Shown here one piece after another: positions 35,241 to 42,569 of a stretch of DNA of 57,917 nt (positions are counted from its first letter, which is position 1; each line of letters opens with the position of its first letter). A program made the position numbers and the translations under genes. Source of the stretch: Candidatus Levybacteria bacterium RIFCSPLOWO2_02_FULL_37_18 (GTDB lineage Bacteria; Patescibacteriota; Microgenomatia; Levybacterales; UBA12049); NCBI GenBank assembly GCA_001784115.1, contig MFPD01000013.1:1-57917 (forward strand). The letters are read 5' to 3'. Below the pieces are notes generated by a model. The model had not been told where the DNA came from and did no database searches. It saw only the letters and a list, made by a program, of their open reading frames with translations.

Positions 35241-36149
35241 ATGAATATAATTGGTAAAAAAAATTTGTATTTTATTATTTCTCTTTTGGTAATTATTCCG
35301 GGAACATTGTCTTTGTTGTTTTACGGACTTAAACTTTCTATTGACTTTACCGGAGGGTCTAGATTAGAAGTTCAGAATTCAGAATTCAGAATTCAGAATT
35401 CAGAGACAAGAATAAAAAAAATATTAAAAGAACAAAATCTAGTGCTTGAGTCTGTTGGGAAATCAGGAACAGATACGTATATTGTCCAGACAAAACCTAT
35501 TGATCAGAATGCTCATCAGAAAATTATTTCTCAACTTAAAAAAGAATTTGGAGAGATAAAAGAGATAAGTTTTGAGACCATCGGGCCGACTGTAGGAAAT
35601 GAGACAACTTTAAATGCGTTTAAATCTGTTTTATATGCGTCGGTTTTAATTATCCTATATATTGCGTGGTCTTTTCGATCTGTACCAAAACCGGCTTCAA
35701 GTATTCGGTTTGGCATTTGTGCTATTATCGCACTGTTACATGATGTATTGGTGTTGGTTGGAGTATTTTCGATTTTGGGACATTTTTTCGGAGTTGAAGT
35801 AGACAGTTTATTTGTAACAGCAGTTTTGACTGTCATAGGATTTTCCGTGCATGATACTATTGTTGTATTTGACAGAATCAGAGAAAATCTCAAAAGAACA
35901 AGCGGAGTATCATTTGCCAAAATTACCAATGATTCGATTTTGCAAACCTTGGGGCGTTCGCTTAACACATCACTAACAGTGCTTATTGTATTGTTTACAT
36001 TATTATTATTTGGAGGAGAAAGTACCAAGTGGTTTGTCGTCGCGCTTTTAGTAGGTATTACAAGTGGAACCTATTCTTCCATCTTTAACGCCGCCCCGCT
36101 GTTGGTTTTATGGGATGAGTTTTCGCGTCATTCTGGTAAGCGAGTGTAA
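35241..36149 (+). CDS. secF: SecF, protein translocation subunit
   Basis: 302 aa, six membrane segments. LKLSIDFTGGSRLEV (SecF D1 motif) and TVIGFSVHDTIVVFDRIRENL, NTSLTVLIVLFTLLLFGG near the C-terminus. Residues about 44-55 ([12 protein letters not shown] region) are encoded by five TTCAGAA-type heptads at 35371-35405, directly after the conserved GGS motif. The last residues RHSGKRV and the stop TAA are encoded by a CATTCTGG palindromic element. Partner of SecD. Confidence 0.95.
   Translation: MNIIGKKNLYFIISLLVIIPGTLSLLFYGLKLSIDFTGGSRLEVQNSEFRIQNSETRIKKILKEQNLVLESVGKSGTDTYIVQTKPIDQNAHQKIISQLKKEFGEIKEISFETIGPTVGNETTLNAFKSVLYASVLIILYIAWSFRSVPKPASSIRFGICAIIALLHDVLVLVGVFSILGHFFGVEVDSLFVTAVLTVIGFSVHDTIVVFDRIRENLKRTSGVSFAKITNDSILQTLGRSLNTSLTVLIVLFTLLLFGGESTKWFVVALLVGITSGTYSSIFNAAPLLVLWDEFSRHSGKRV
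35371..35405. repeat. heptanucleotide repeat inside secF
   Basis: Four TTCAGAA units plus TTCAGAG, the same unit as in sufC. Confidence 0.92.
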
Positions 36150-36214
36150 CGAGCGCATCCAGAATCAGATTCTGGACGCCTCCACGCTTCGCTCTGAGTT
36201 GCCAGAATGACGAA
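36125..36214. repeat. complete CATTCTGG-family palindromic element
   Basis: CGTCATTCTGGTAAGCGAGTG ... in parts, CCAGAATCAGATTCTGG in the middle and GCCAGAATGACG at the end. Overlaps the 3' end of secF, giving its last residues and stop. Closely matches the copy inside tkt. Confidence 0.9.
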
Positions 36215-36221
36215 GAGTCAA

Positions 36222-36263
36222 GCGTCATTCTGGGGAGGAGTGAACACGACGACTCCAGAATCG
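36222..36263. repeat. second CATTCTGG-family element, upstream of GIY-YIG copy 2
   Basis: GCGTCATTCTGGGGAGGAGTG ... in parts, ending GACTCCAGAATCG 1 nt before the GIY-YIG ATG. Confidence 0.75.
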
Positions 36264-36264
36264 T

Positions 36265-36564
36265 ATGAAAAAAGGTGGATTTGTTTACATAATGGCGAAT
36301 GATCGTCCGACTTTATATACTGGCGTAACGAGTAATTTGATTGGAAGAGTATATCAACATAAAAACAATTTGGTTAAAGGATTTACATCAAAATATAACC
36401 TGCATAAACTTGTCTATTATGAAATTTTTGATACAATCGAAGAGGCAATTATTAGAGAAAAGAAAATTAAGGATATGAACAAAATAGATAAGTTAGAAAT
36501 GATAAAGAAATTTAATCCCATTTTTGAAGATCTTTACAACCAGATTCTGGGCAATCCAGAATGA
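36265..36564 (+). CDS. GIY-YIG nuclease domain protein, copy 2
   Basis: 99 aa. GGFVYIMANDRPTLYTGV (VYI...YTG), GRVYQHKNN with Arg and His, and AIIREKKIKD with the metal-binding Glu make a complete single-domain GIY-YIG nuclease. A CATTCTGG palindrome ends right before its ATG, and its last codons (ILGNPE) plus the TGA stop are part of another (GATTCTGGGCAATCCAGAATGA), so the gene is bracketed by repeat ends. Related to the copy at 27712-27969. Inferred: it may act on hairpins formed by these repeats. Confidence 0.88.
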   Translation: MKKGGFVYIMANDRPTLYTGVTSNLIGRVYQHKNNLVKGFTSKYNLHKLVYYEIFDTIEEAIIREKKIKDMNKIDKLEMIKKFNPIFEDLYNQILGNPE

Positions 36565-36625
36565 CGAGAATAAAGAAACCGTCATCTTGGTAAAGCCGCC
36601 GAGGCGGCCGCATCCAGGATCTGAA
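36542..36625. repeat. CATTCTGG-family repeat remnants after GIY-YIG copy 2
   Basis: GATTCTGGGCAATCCAGAAT (36543-36562) is a short palindrome; GTCATCTTGG ... GCCGAGGCGGC ... CATCCAGGATC at 36580-36621 is a degenerate further copy. Confidence 0.7.
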
Positions 36626-36646
36626 TTCTAGAATTACGAAAAAAGT

Positions 36647-36921
36647 ATGACAGAAACTACACCACCAAAATTTTTTCAACTAGTAACTTTAAAAGAACTA
36701 AATAGGAAGATTTCACTTATTACAGATAATAGAATTTTAGATGAAGTCATTGATTATATAATCGCTAATGTCCCTCACAAGCGAAATCGACCGGGGATGT
36801 TCGATCAACACTTAAGGAAGGAATGTATGTTCTCTACAAAAGTGGAAATATTTCTTTGGAAGAACTAAGAAAACTGGGGCATTTTGAGATGAAAGTAAAA
36901 CATTGTTTAGTATTATACTAG
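36647..36921 (+). pseudogene. small gene of unknown function, frameshifted
   Basis: Starting at ATG 36647 the frame reads PPKFFQLVTLKELNRKI ... DYIIANVPHKRNRPGMF and would end in an unnatural tail at 36868. In the -1 frame, from about 36815, the reading continues EGMYVLYKSGNISLEELRK ... HCLVLY to TAG 36919-36921. Joining the two gives a plausible protein of about 91 aa, so one base seems to be missing near 36805-36822. The two parts look like one family I do not recognise. Could be a true pseudogene or a sequence error. The end lies 4 nt from the minus-strand yqeY stop. Confidence 0.6.
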
Positions 36922-36925
36922 TATA

Positions 36926-37384
36926 TTAGTTTTTCTTTAGTAGTTCCTCTTTGACGATTTTGCTTACCAGACTTCCATCTGCTTTGCCTTTGGTTTTGGG
37001 AATTAGGGAACCCATGATCTTTCCTATTTCCTGCAGTGTTGTTGCTGCTGTTTCTTTTATTGCGTTTTGAACATGAGTTCGGATTTCTTGTTCACTCATT
37101 TGTTTAGGAAGGTAATTATGCAAGATCTCAAGTTCTTTTTCTTCTTTCTCTGCTAGTTCACTGCGCCCTGCGTTTTTAAACTGCTCTATGGAATCTTTTC
37201 GCTGCTTTGCTTCTTTTTGAATAACTTGCAAAACATCTTCTTCCGAAGCTTGGTATCCTGCTCCGCCTTTTTGAATTTCATAATAATTGATTGTCGATAA
37301 TAACATTCTAAGAACCGATGTTTTTAACTGGTCTTTTGCAAGCATGGATTGTTTTAATTCTTCTTGTAATTGTTGCTTTGTCAT
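36926..37384 (-). CDS. YqeY/GatB-YqeY domain protein
   Basis: 152 aa from ATG at 37384 (an upstream TTG at 37393 is less likely). Helical N-terminal half (KQQLQEELKQSMLAKD, SVLRMLLSTINYYEI, RKDSIEQFKNAGRSELAEKE) and the C-terminal three-helix YqeY domain with LHNYLPKQMSEQEI and IGKIMGSLIPKTKGKADGSL. The same C-terminal domain occurs in GatB, suggesting a link to tRNA amidation, but stand-alone YqeY has no firmly established role. Confidence 0.9.
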   Translation of the reverse strand: MTKQQLQEELKQSMLAKDQLKTSVLRMLLSTINYYEIQKGGAGYQASEEDVLQVIQKEAKQRKDSIEQFKNAGRSELAEKEEKELEILHNYLPKQMSEQEIRTHVQNAIKETAATTLQEIGKIMGSLIPKTKGKADGSLVSKIVKEELLKKN

Positions 37385-37394
37385 TGTTCTCAAA

Positions 37395-37470
37395 TGTCAT
37401 TCTGAGCGATAGCTAAGAATCTTCTTTTGAACATTGATTGAAAGATTCCTCACTTCGTTCGGAATGACAT
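37395..37470. repeat. CATTCTGAG/GGAATGACA palindromic element
   Basis: TGTCATTCTGAGCGATAGC ... AAGATTCCTCACTTCGTTCG followed by GAATGACAT; fills the gap between yqeY and the ABC permease gene. Related to 29851-29923. Confidence 0.85.
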
Positions 37471-37477
37471 GGATAAA

Positions 37478-38269
37478 CTATATCAGTCTTGAAAGTCCAA
37501 GTTTTTTGCTTTTGCCAAACATTGCAACAAAAAACCAAAGCGACAAAATTAAATATATTGCGTTTAGAATAAAACTTGTGACTAGTTTATCATAGTGTAC
37601 AGTTCCTGTAAAAAGAATATCTCGAATGCTTTCAAAAATATACGTAGATGGGATAAGGAGAGATACAGTTTGCGCCCACGAGGGCAGGACAGAAACAGGA
37701 TAATAAATGGCGGAAAAGGGGGCAATTAAAGCAATGCCGGCCCAAGCGAGAGTTTGAAGCTTCATGCCATATCGAATAATAAACGCTGCAACCAAAAAAC
37801 CTCCTGCCCAACCAGTTGCAAGAAGACTGAGTATAAAAGGAATTAAAAGCCAATGAAAAGAAAAAATGTTAAATCTATAAAATATAAAAGATAATATCGC
37901 AGAAAACGAAACACTTACTATTGTTTTTAAAAATCCGAATACCATAACCGCCAGTATCCATTCACTTACTTTAAGGGGAGAAGCAAATATATTTACGATA
38001 TTTCTGTCCCACATTTCAGATAAAAGATTGGTGGTAATTTCGTATTGCGATCTCCATACAACTATCCAAAATACCAAACCGCTTAAAATAATAAGCAGGT
38101 AATGGGATGAATTATTGCTTAATTTTGCAATATAAAGGCCTGTTAATCCCCAAATAAATAAATCTAAAGCCGGCCAATAAAATAAATCAGTTAATCTATC
38201 ATAATTATGACGAAGATAGATAGTGTATCTAATGATCATTGCCCAAACCCTGTTAACATTAATTCTCAT
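37478..38269 (-). CDS. ABC-2 type transporter permease
   Basis: 263 aa with six membrane helices (for example LLIILSGLVFWIVVW, FGFLKTIVSVSFSAILSFIF, LAWAGIALIAPFSAIYYPVS). The region IYYPVSVLPSWAQ with following LIPSTYIFESIRD is the characteristic loop of ABC-2 permeases. Its start overlaps the ATPase gene by 11 nt. Substrate unknown; ABC-2 exporters move polysaccharides, lipids or drugs, and surface glycan export would fit the window. Confidence 0.85.
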   Translation of the reverse strand: MRINVNRVWAMIIRYTIYLRHNYDRLTDLFYWPALDLFIWGLTGLYIAKLSNNSSHYLLIILSGLVFWIVVWRSQYEITTNLLSEMWDRNIVNIFASPLKVSEWILAVMVFGFLKTIVSVSFSAILSFIFYRFNIFSFHWLLIPFILSLLATGWAGGFLVAAFIIRYGMKLQTLAWAGIALIAPFSAIYYPVSVLPSWAQTVSLLIPSTYIFESIRDILFTGTVHYDKLVTSFILNAIYLILSLWFFVAMFGKSKKLGLSRLI

Positions 38270-39182
38270 TTGTATCTCCTATTACTTGCAAAAAGTAATC
38301 TTCAAGCGTTGGTTTTTCGATGCTAATTTCCTGGTATTCAATATTGTCTTTAGACAAACCTGTAAGAAACTCAGCAATTTTCTTTTCGGCAATCGGAATT
38401 TTAAAACTAAATCTCTCCTGATAAAATTGTATCTTTGATTTTGTAAAAAAACCAATTGCCCTTTTTTGATCTCTTGTTATCAAGAGTTCAACAAGGGAGA
38501 TGGAAATGTTTTTTGCCAGATTCTGCGGAGTATTATGGGCGATAATTTTTCCGTGATTTAAAATCATAACCCGGTCACACATCTCTTCGACTTCGCTCAT
38601 ATTATGAGATGTAAATAAAATACTCACATTGTATTCTTGTCTTTCTTTTTTAAGAAATTCCCTAATTTTTATCGCGATATCCGGGTCAAGAGAAGCGGTT
38701 GGTTCGTCTAGCAAAATAAGTTTTGGATAATTTAAAAACGCTTTTGTCAGAAACAATCGGGTTTGTTCACCGGCAGATAACATATGGAATTGTTTTTCTA
38801 ATAAGTGATCGATTTCAAATTCTTTTGCAAGCTTTTCTATTCTTTTTTTTCTGTCGGGAACTTCATACAGCATTCCATAAATTTTTAAAATTTCCGAAAC
38901 TTTAAAAAGCCAGGGCATGGAAATATAGGTAGAAGAAAAATTGATTTGTTTTAAGATATTTTCTCTGTGTTTTTTAAAAGGTTTGCCAAAATAGAATATC
39001 TCGCCGCTGGTTGGCTCCATTACACTTAGAAGCATTTGAATAGTTGTTGTTTTGCCGGCGCCATTTGGTCCCAAAACGCCTAAAATTTCTCCGTCTGCAA
39101 TGGAAAAAGTTAGATTATCAACAGCTGTAAAATTATTGAATTTTTTAGTGAGATTTTTTACTTCTAAAACTGGATGTTGCAT
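38259..39182 (-). CDS. ABC transporter ATP-binding protein
   Basis: 307 aa. Walker [15 protein letters not shown]-loop-region INFSSTYISM, signature MLSAGEQTRLFLTKAF (Ala in place of the first Gly), Walker B LILLDEPTASLDPD, H-loop FTSHNMSEVE. About 80 residues follow the ATPase domain, typical of CcmA/drug-type ABC-2 exporters. First gene of the minus-strand pair with the permease. Confidence 0.92.
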   Translation of the reverse strand: MQHPVLEVKNLTKKFNNFTAVDNLTFSIADGEILGVLGPNGAGKTTTIQMLLSVMEPTSGEIFYFGKPFKKHRENILKQINFSSTYISMPWLFKVSEILKIYGMLYEVPDRKKRIEKLAKEFEIDHLLEKQFHMLSAGEQTRLFLTKAFLNYPKLILLDEPTASLDPDIAIKIREFLKKERQEYNVSILFTSHNMSEVEEMCDRVMILNHGKIIAHNTPQNLAKNISISLVELLITRDQKRAIGFFTKSKIQFYQERFSFKIPIAEKKIAEFLTGLSKDNIEYQEISIEKPTLEDYFLQVIGDTNEN

Positions 39183-39238
39183 ATATTAATAATTCATTTT
39201 CTTTAAGTGAAGTTATGAAACAGAGAAAATTTTAGTGT

Positions 39239-39284
39239 CGTAGTGTCACTTTAATAATATATATCATTAAAGTGTACCACTACG
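39239..39284. repeat. 46-nt palindrome between ABC pair and cca
   Basis: CGTAGTG (39239-39245) pairs with CACTACG (39278-39284), and CACTTTAAT (39247-39255) with ATTAAAGTG (39266-39274); 10-nt AT loop. Unlike the other two repeat families. Either a bidirectional terminator between the two minus-strand units or a transposon-type end. Confidence 0.75.
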
Positions 39285-39307
39285 TAATGACATACTCTAG
39301 AATAAAA

Positions 39308-40795
39308 TTACGATAACTCTTTCACTCTTTTAAGTAAATGTTCTCTATTATTTAAAGACAGATTTTCGTCTACTTCTTCAAAAAGTTTTTGTAAAATTTC
39401 ACCTACTCTTGGCCCCGGTTTAATATTGAGAACTCGCATAACGTCATTTCCATCAACCGCAAGATCATTAATCGAAAAAGGACCGGGAGTAAGTTGTTCT
39501 TCTACTCTTTTTTTAAATAACTTAAGCCTCCAGCTTTCTGCAGTTTTTGTTCCGCTGCCAAGTCTATCGCCAATTCGTAAATCAATCATATCTTTGATAT
39601 TTTCCACACGGACTCTTCTGATAAATCTTCGGATAGCCGCATCTGTGGTATGTTCGTCAACCGTAAACATATGCCAGCGGATCAAGGTTGTAATTTTTTC
39701 TTTTTGCTTTTTGGAAAGTCTTAGTCGATCACAAATTTCGTAAGCCATTTTTGCTCCTACGATTTCGTGGTTATGAAATACCACCAGTCCTTGTTGGTCA
39801 GTCCCGACAACTTTTGGCTTGCCAATATCATGAAGAAGTGTTGCTAGTCTGACAATAGGATCTTTTGAAGGACAGAATTTTAAAGATAACAAATTATGAG
39901 TAAAGACATCATTTGTGTGGTGTCTTCCGGGCCTGACTTGTGAAACACCAGTTCCTTCCAAAAGTTCGGGAATAATATGTTCTAAGAGTTTTGCATTTTG
40001 TAAAAGGATTATTCCTTCGTAGGGTTTTTCACTGGCCAAGATTTTTAAAAGCTCGTCTCTGATTCTTTCAAAAGAAATATGAGTTATTAATGACGCATCA
40101 TTCATAATTTCTTGCCATGTTTCTCGTTCGATATTAAAATCAAGAACAGCTGCAAAACGAATTGCTCGCATAAGACGAAGGCTGTCTTCTTTAAAGCGTT
40201 GCTTTGGATCGCCAACTGCGCGAATTATTTTACTCTCAAGATCTTTTTGTCCGTTAAAAGGATCGATAAGTTCAAAAGAACTGCCATTGTGAGTCTCGTC
40301 AAAGGCGGATTCGGCAATCCCTTCAGGATTAGATTGCCTCGCTCCGCTCGCAACGACAATTAAGTTTAGTTTTAGGGCAATCGCATTGATTGTAAAATCT
40401 CTTCTTGATAAATCTTCATTAATGGTTTTACCCCACAAAACTTTGTCAGGACGTCTCTTGTCTGAATATCCGTGTTCGGTTCGAAATGTTGTAATTTCTA
40501 CAATATTTTTTTCGTCATTCTGGATTGCCCCGCTCAGCGGGGCTTGAGAGAGTTGAGCTCTCTGTCCAGAATCCGTGACGGGAATACCAACTGTTCCGAA
40601 TTGATTATCATAAAATCCGTTTGGAAAAAGTGATAAAATATTATCGGGGGAAGCATTAGTTGTTAAGTCCCAGTCTTTTACAGCCTTTTGCAAAAGCAAG
40701 CCTCTTACACATCCGCCAACAAGATAGACTTCAAAACGTGCCGATTCGATAGACTTATAAATAGAAATAATTTCGTCTGGAATAGCGTGTATCAT
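39308..40795 (-). CDS. cca: CCA-adding-type tRNA nucleotidyltransferase with HD domain
   Basis: 495 aa. Head domain VYLVGGCVRGLLL, KDWDLTTNASPD (DxD), ITTFRTEHGYSD, RRDFTINAIAL, IDPFNG; neck RLMRAIRFAA; then an HD hydrolase domain (LATLLHDIGKP) and IRWHMFTVDEH, RIGDRLGSGTK. Matures tRNA 3' ends with CCA (or adds A tails). Two palindromic repeats are translated in frame: residues about 72-94 (SGQRAQLSQAPLSGAIQ) from 40512-40579 and about 145-155 (VASGARQSN) from 40331-40358, both in loops between core strands. Confidence 0.92.
   Translation of the reverse strand: MIHAIPDEIISIYKSIESARFEVYLVGGCVRGLLLQKAVKDWDLTTNASPDNILSLFPNGFYDNQFGTVGIPVTDSGQRAQLSQAPLSGAIQNDEKNIVEITTFRTEHGYSDKRRPDKVLWGKTINEDLSRRDFTINAIALKLNLIVVASGARQSNPEGIAESAFDETHNGSSFELIDPFNGQKDLESKIIRAVGDPKQRFKEDSLRLMRAIRFAAVLDFNIERETWQEIMNDASLITHISFERIRDELLKILASEKPYEGIILLQNAKLLEHIIPELLEGTGVSQVRPGRHHTNDVFTHNLLSLKFCPSKDPIVRLATLLHDIGKPKVVGTDQQGLVVFHNHEIVGAKMAYEICDRLRLSKKQKEKITTLIRWHMFTVDEHTTDAAIRRFIRRVRVENIKDMIDLRIGDRLGSGTKTAESWRLKLFKKRVEEQLTPGPFSINDLAVDGNDVMRVLNIKPGPRVGEILQKLFEEVDENLSLNNREHLLKRVKELS
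40331..40358. repeat. CATTGCGAG-family fragment inside cca
   Basis: AGATTGCCTCGCTCC then GCTCGCAACGACAA; an in-frame insertion on the minus strand. Confidence 0.7.
40512..40579. repeat. CATTCTGG-family element inside cca
   Basis: TCGTCATTCTGGATTGCC, inner CCCCGCTCAGCGGGG hairpin and GAGAGAGTTGAGCTCTC hairpin, then TGTCCAGAATCCGTGACG. In-frame insertion of about 23 codons. Confidence 0.85.
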
Positions 40796-40824
40796 ATCTG
40801 GTATAGTATAGCAACAAATATTGT

Positions 40825-42552
40825 ATGAAGAAATGGGAGATTCAAAATAAAGTCAAAAGTCAAAAGTCAAAAGTCAAAATTGACGAACTAACTAAAGTTC
40901 TTTTTGAAAATAGGGGAATTAAGACAAATAAAGAAAGAGAAGAATTTTTACACCCGGATATTAGTTTGGTAACGACAGAAAACGTAGGGGCAGATAGAAT
41001 GCAATTGCAAAAAGCTGTTGATCGAATTGCAAAAGCTGTAGAAAATAAGGAGCAGATTATTGTATACGGTGATTATGATGTTGATGGTATAAGCGGCACT
41101 GCGATTTTGTGGGAAACATTACATCAACTAGGCGCAAAAGTTCTTCCATACATTCCTTACAGAATGGACGAGGGTTATGGCTTGTCGATTCGTGGAATCG
41201 ACAAACTCAAAACTCAAAACTCAAAACTCAAAACGGATGAAGCAAAACTCATTATAACTGTTGATAACGGAATAGTTGCTCACGATGCAGTTGAGTATGC
41301 AAATGATCAAGGTATGGATGTGATAATTACAGATCATCATGTCCGCGCCAAAACAGATCCAAAAGCATATGCTATTGTTCATACGACAAAACTATGTGGA
41401 ACCGGAGTAGCATATCTGCTATCGCAGGAAATTCAAAATTCAAAATTCGAAATTCGAAACAAATCAAAAATCAAAAATACAAATGTTCAAAAAATGAAAA
41501 ATGACCACTTGGGTCTTGTGGCTTTGGCGACTATTGCAGATTTGGTTCCCTTAACTGGCGCAAATAGAACAGTTGCTAAATTTGGTACAGAAGTTCTTCA
41601 AAAGACAAACAGAATTGGCCTTTTGGAGCTGTTTGAGGAATCTGGGATTATTCAGAAGAACATCGGAGTGTATGAAATTGGCCATATTATAGCACCGCGT
41701 TTAAACGCGATGGGACGGCTTGAGTTTGCCATGGATTCTCTTCGGCTTTTATGTACTGGAAATAAAGATCGCGCAAAACTTCTGGCAGAAAAATTAGGGA
41801 CAACAAATAGAGAAAGGCAATCGTTAACAGCCCAAAGCGCAGAACACGCATTATCGGAAGTCAGAACTCAATCAGAACTCGGCAAATTAATTTTTATTTC
41901 GCATGAGTCGTATCAACAGGGCGTAATTGGACTTGTGGCAGGAAAATTGGTGGAAGAATTCTACCGGCCGTCAATTGTTGTTTCCATTGGGCAAACACAT
42001 AGCAAAGCGTCAGCACGGTCAATTCATGGATTTAATATTATTGAGTTCATCCGAGGCGCTTCTGAATTTCTGGTCGATGCCGGCGGGCATCCTATGGCTG
42101 CTGGATTTACGGTTGAAACAGCAAAACTTGCTTTGCTTCAAAAAGCTTTGGAAGAAAGAGTTACATTATTACTTTCTGATGAGCTTTTAATGCGATCTCT
42201 TCGTATTGATTGTGAGTTGGAGTTAGAACATGTCTCAAAAGAATTGTATTCTGCTCTGCAAGAACTTTCGCCATTTGGTATGGGAAATCCGGAGCCAACA
42301 TTTGTAAGTAAAAATGTTGGCATTAGCGATATGCGGGTGATTGGAAGGGATGGAAAGCACCTTAAACTAAAGTTCAAAGTTCAAAGTTCAAAGTTCAAAG
42401 TTGAATTTGATGCGATTGGGTTTGGAATGGGAAATTTGTCAAAAGAATTTAAAATTGGGGACATGGTTGATATTGCGTATGTTATTGGTGAAAATACCTG
42501 GAATGGTAGTACTAAGCTGCAGTTAAAAATTAAGGATATTAAGAAGGTATAA
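40825..42552 (+). CDS. recJ: RecJ single-strand-specific exonuclease with four repeat-encoded insertions
   Basis: 575 aa. DHH domain motifs: VYGDYDVDGISGTAI, TVDNGIVAHD, ITDHHVR, LVALATIADLVPL; then APRLNAMGRL and the DHHA1 motif DAGGHPMAAGFTV, and a C-terminal OB domain. 5'-3' exonuclease on single-stranded DNA in recombination and mismatch repair. Four heptanucleotide blocks are translated: about residues 9-19 (KSQKSKVKI), 127-137 (LKTQNSKLKT), 202-226 (NSKFEIRNKSKIKN) and 516-527 (FKVQSSKFKV). All lie between conserved motifs, so the enzyme should remain active. Confidence 0.95.
   Translation: MKKWEIQNKVKSQKSKVKIDELTKVLFENRGIKTNKEREEFLHPDISLVTTENVGADRMQLQKAVDRIAKAVENKEQIIVYGDYDVDGISGTAILWETLHQLGAKVLPYIPYRMDEGYGLSIRGIDKLKTQNSKLKTDEAKLIITVDNGIVAHDAVEYANDQGMDVIITDHHVRAKTDPKAYAIVHTTKLCGTGVAYLLSQEIQNSKFEIRNKSKIKNTNVQKMKNDHLGLVALATIADLVPLTGANRTVAKFGTEVLQKTNRIGLLELFEESGIIQKNIGVYEIGHIIAPRLNAMGRLEFAMDSLRLLCTGNKDRAKLLAEKLGTTNRERQSLTAQSAEHALSEVRTQSELGKLIFISHESYQQGVIGLVAGKLVEEFYRPSIVVSIGQTHSKASARSIHGFNIIEFIRGASEFLVDAGGHPMAAGFTVETAKLALLQKALEERVTLLLSDELLMRSLRIDCELELEHVSKELYSALQELSPFGMGNPEPTFVSKNVGISDMRVIGRDGKHLKLKFKVQSSKFKVEFDAIGFGMGNLSKEFKIGDMVDIAYVIGENTWNGSTKLQLKIKDIKKV
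40851..40881. repeat. heptanucleotide repeat 1 inside recJ
   Basis: Four copies of AGTCAAA plus ATT near the 5' end of the gene, read as VKSQKSKVKI. Confidence 0.92.
41204..41234. repeat. heptanucleotide repeat 2 inside recJ
   Basis: Four copies of AACTCAA plus AAC, read as KLKTQNSKLKT. Confidence 0.92.
41430..41500. repeat. heptanucleotide repeat 3 inside recJ (half of the long palindrome)
   Basis: AATTCAA twice, AATTCGA twice, then CGAAACAAATCAAAAATC ... AATGTTCAAAAAATG in parts. Its order matches the left half of the secD-secF palindrome. Confidence 0.85.
42371..42405. repeat. heptanucleotide repeat 4 inside recJ
   Basis: Four copies of AGTTCAA plus AGTTGAA, read as FKVQSSKFKVEF. Confidence 0.92.
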
Positions 42553-42569
42553 TTTTACCTTTACCGTTT

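Noticed and set aside
35531-36028. Long open frame antisense to secF (165 codons)
   Set aside because: SecF on the plus strand has clear family motifs; the antisense frame has none and mirrors its codon bias.
40112-40363. Plus-strand open frame antisense to cca
   Set aside because: No recognisable motif, part of it is the repeat, and cca is well supported on the other strand.
23064-42405. CRISPR-like arrays
   Set aside because: The tandem blocks have 7-nt units without spacers and lie in genes; no cas genes are present.
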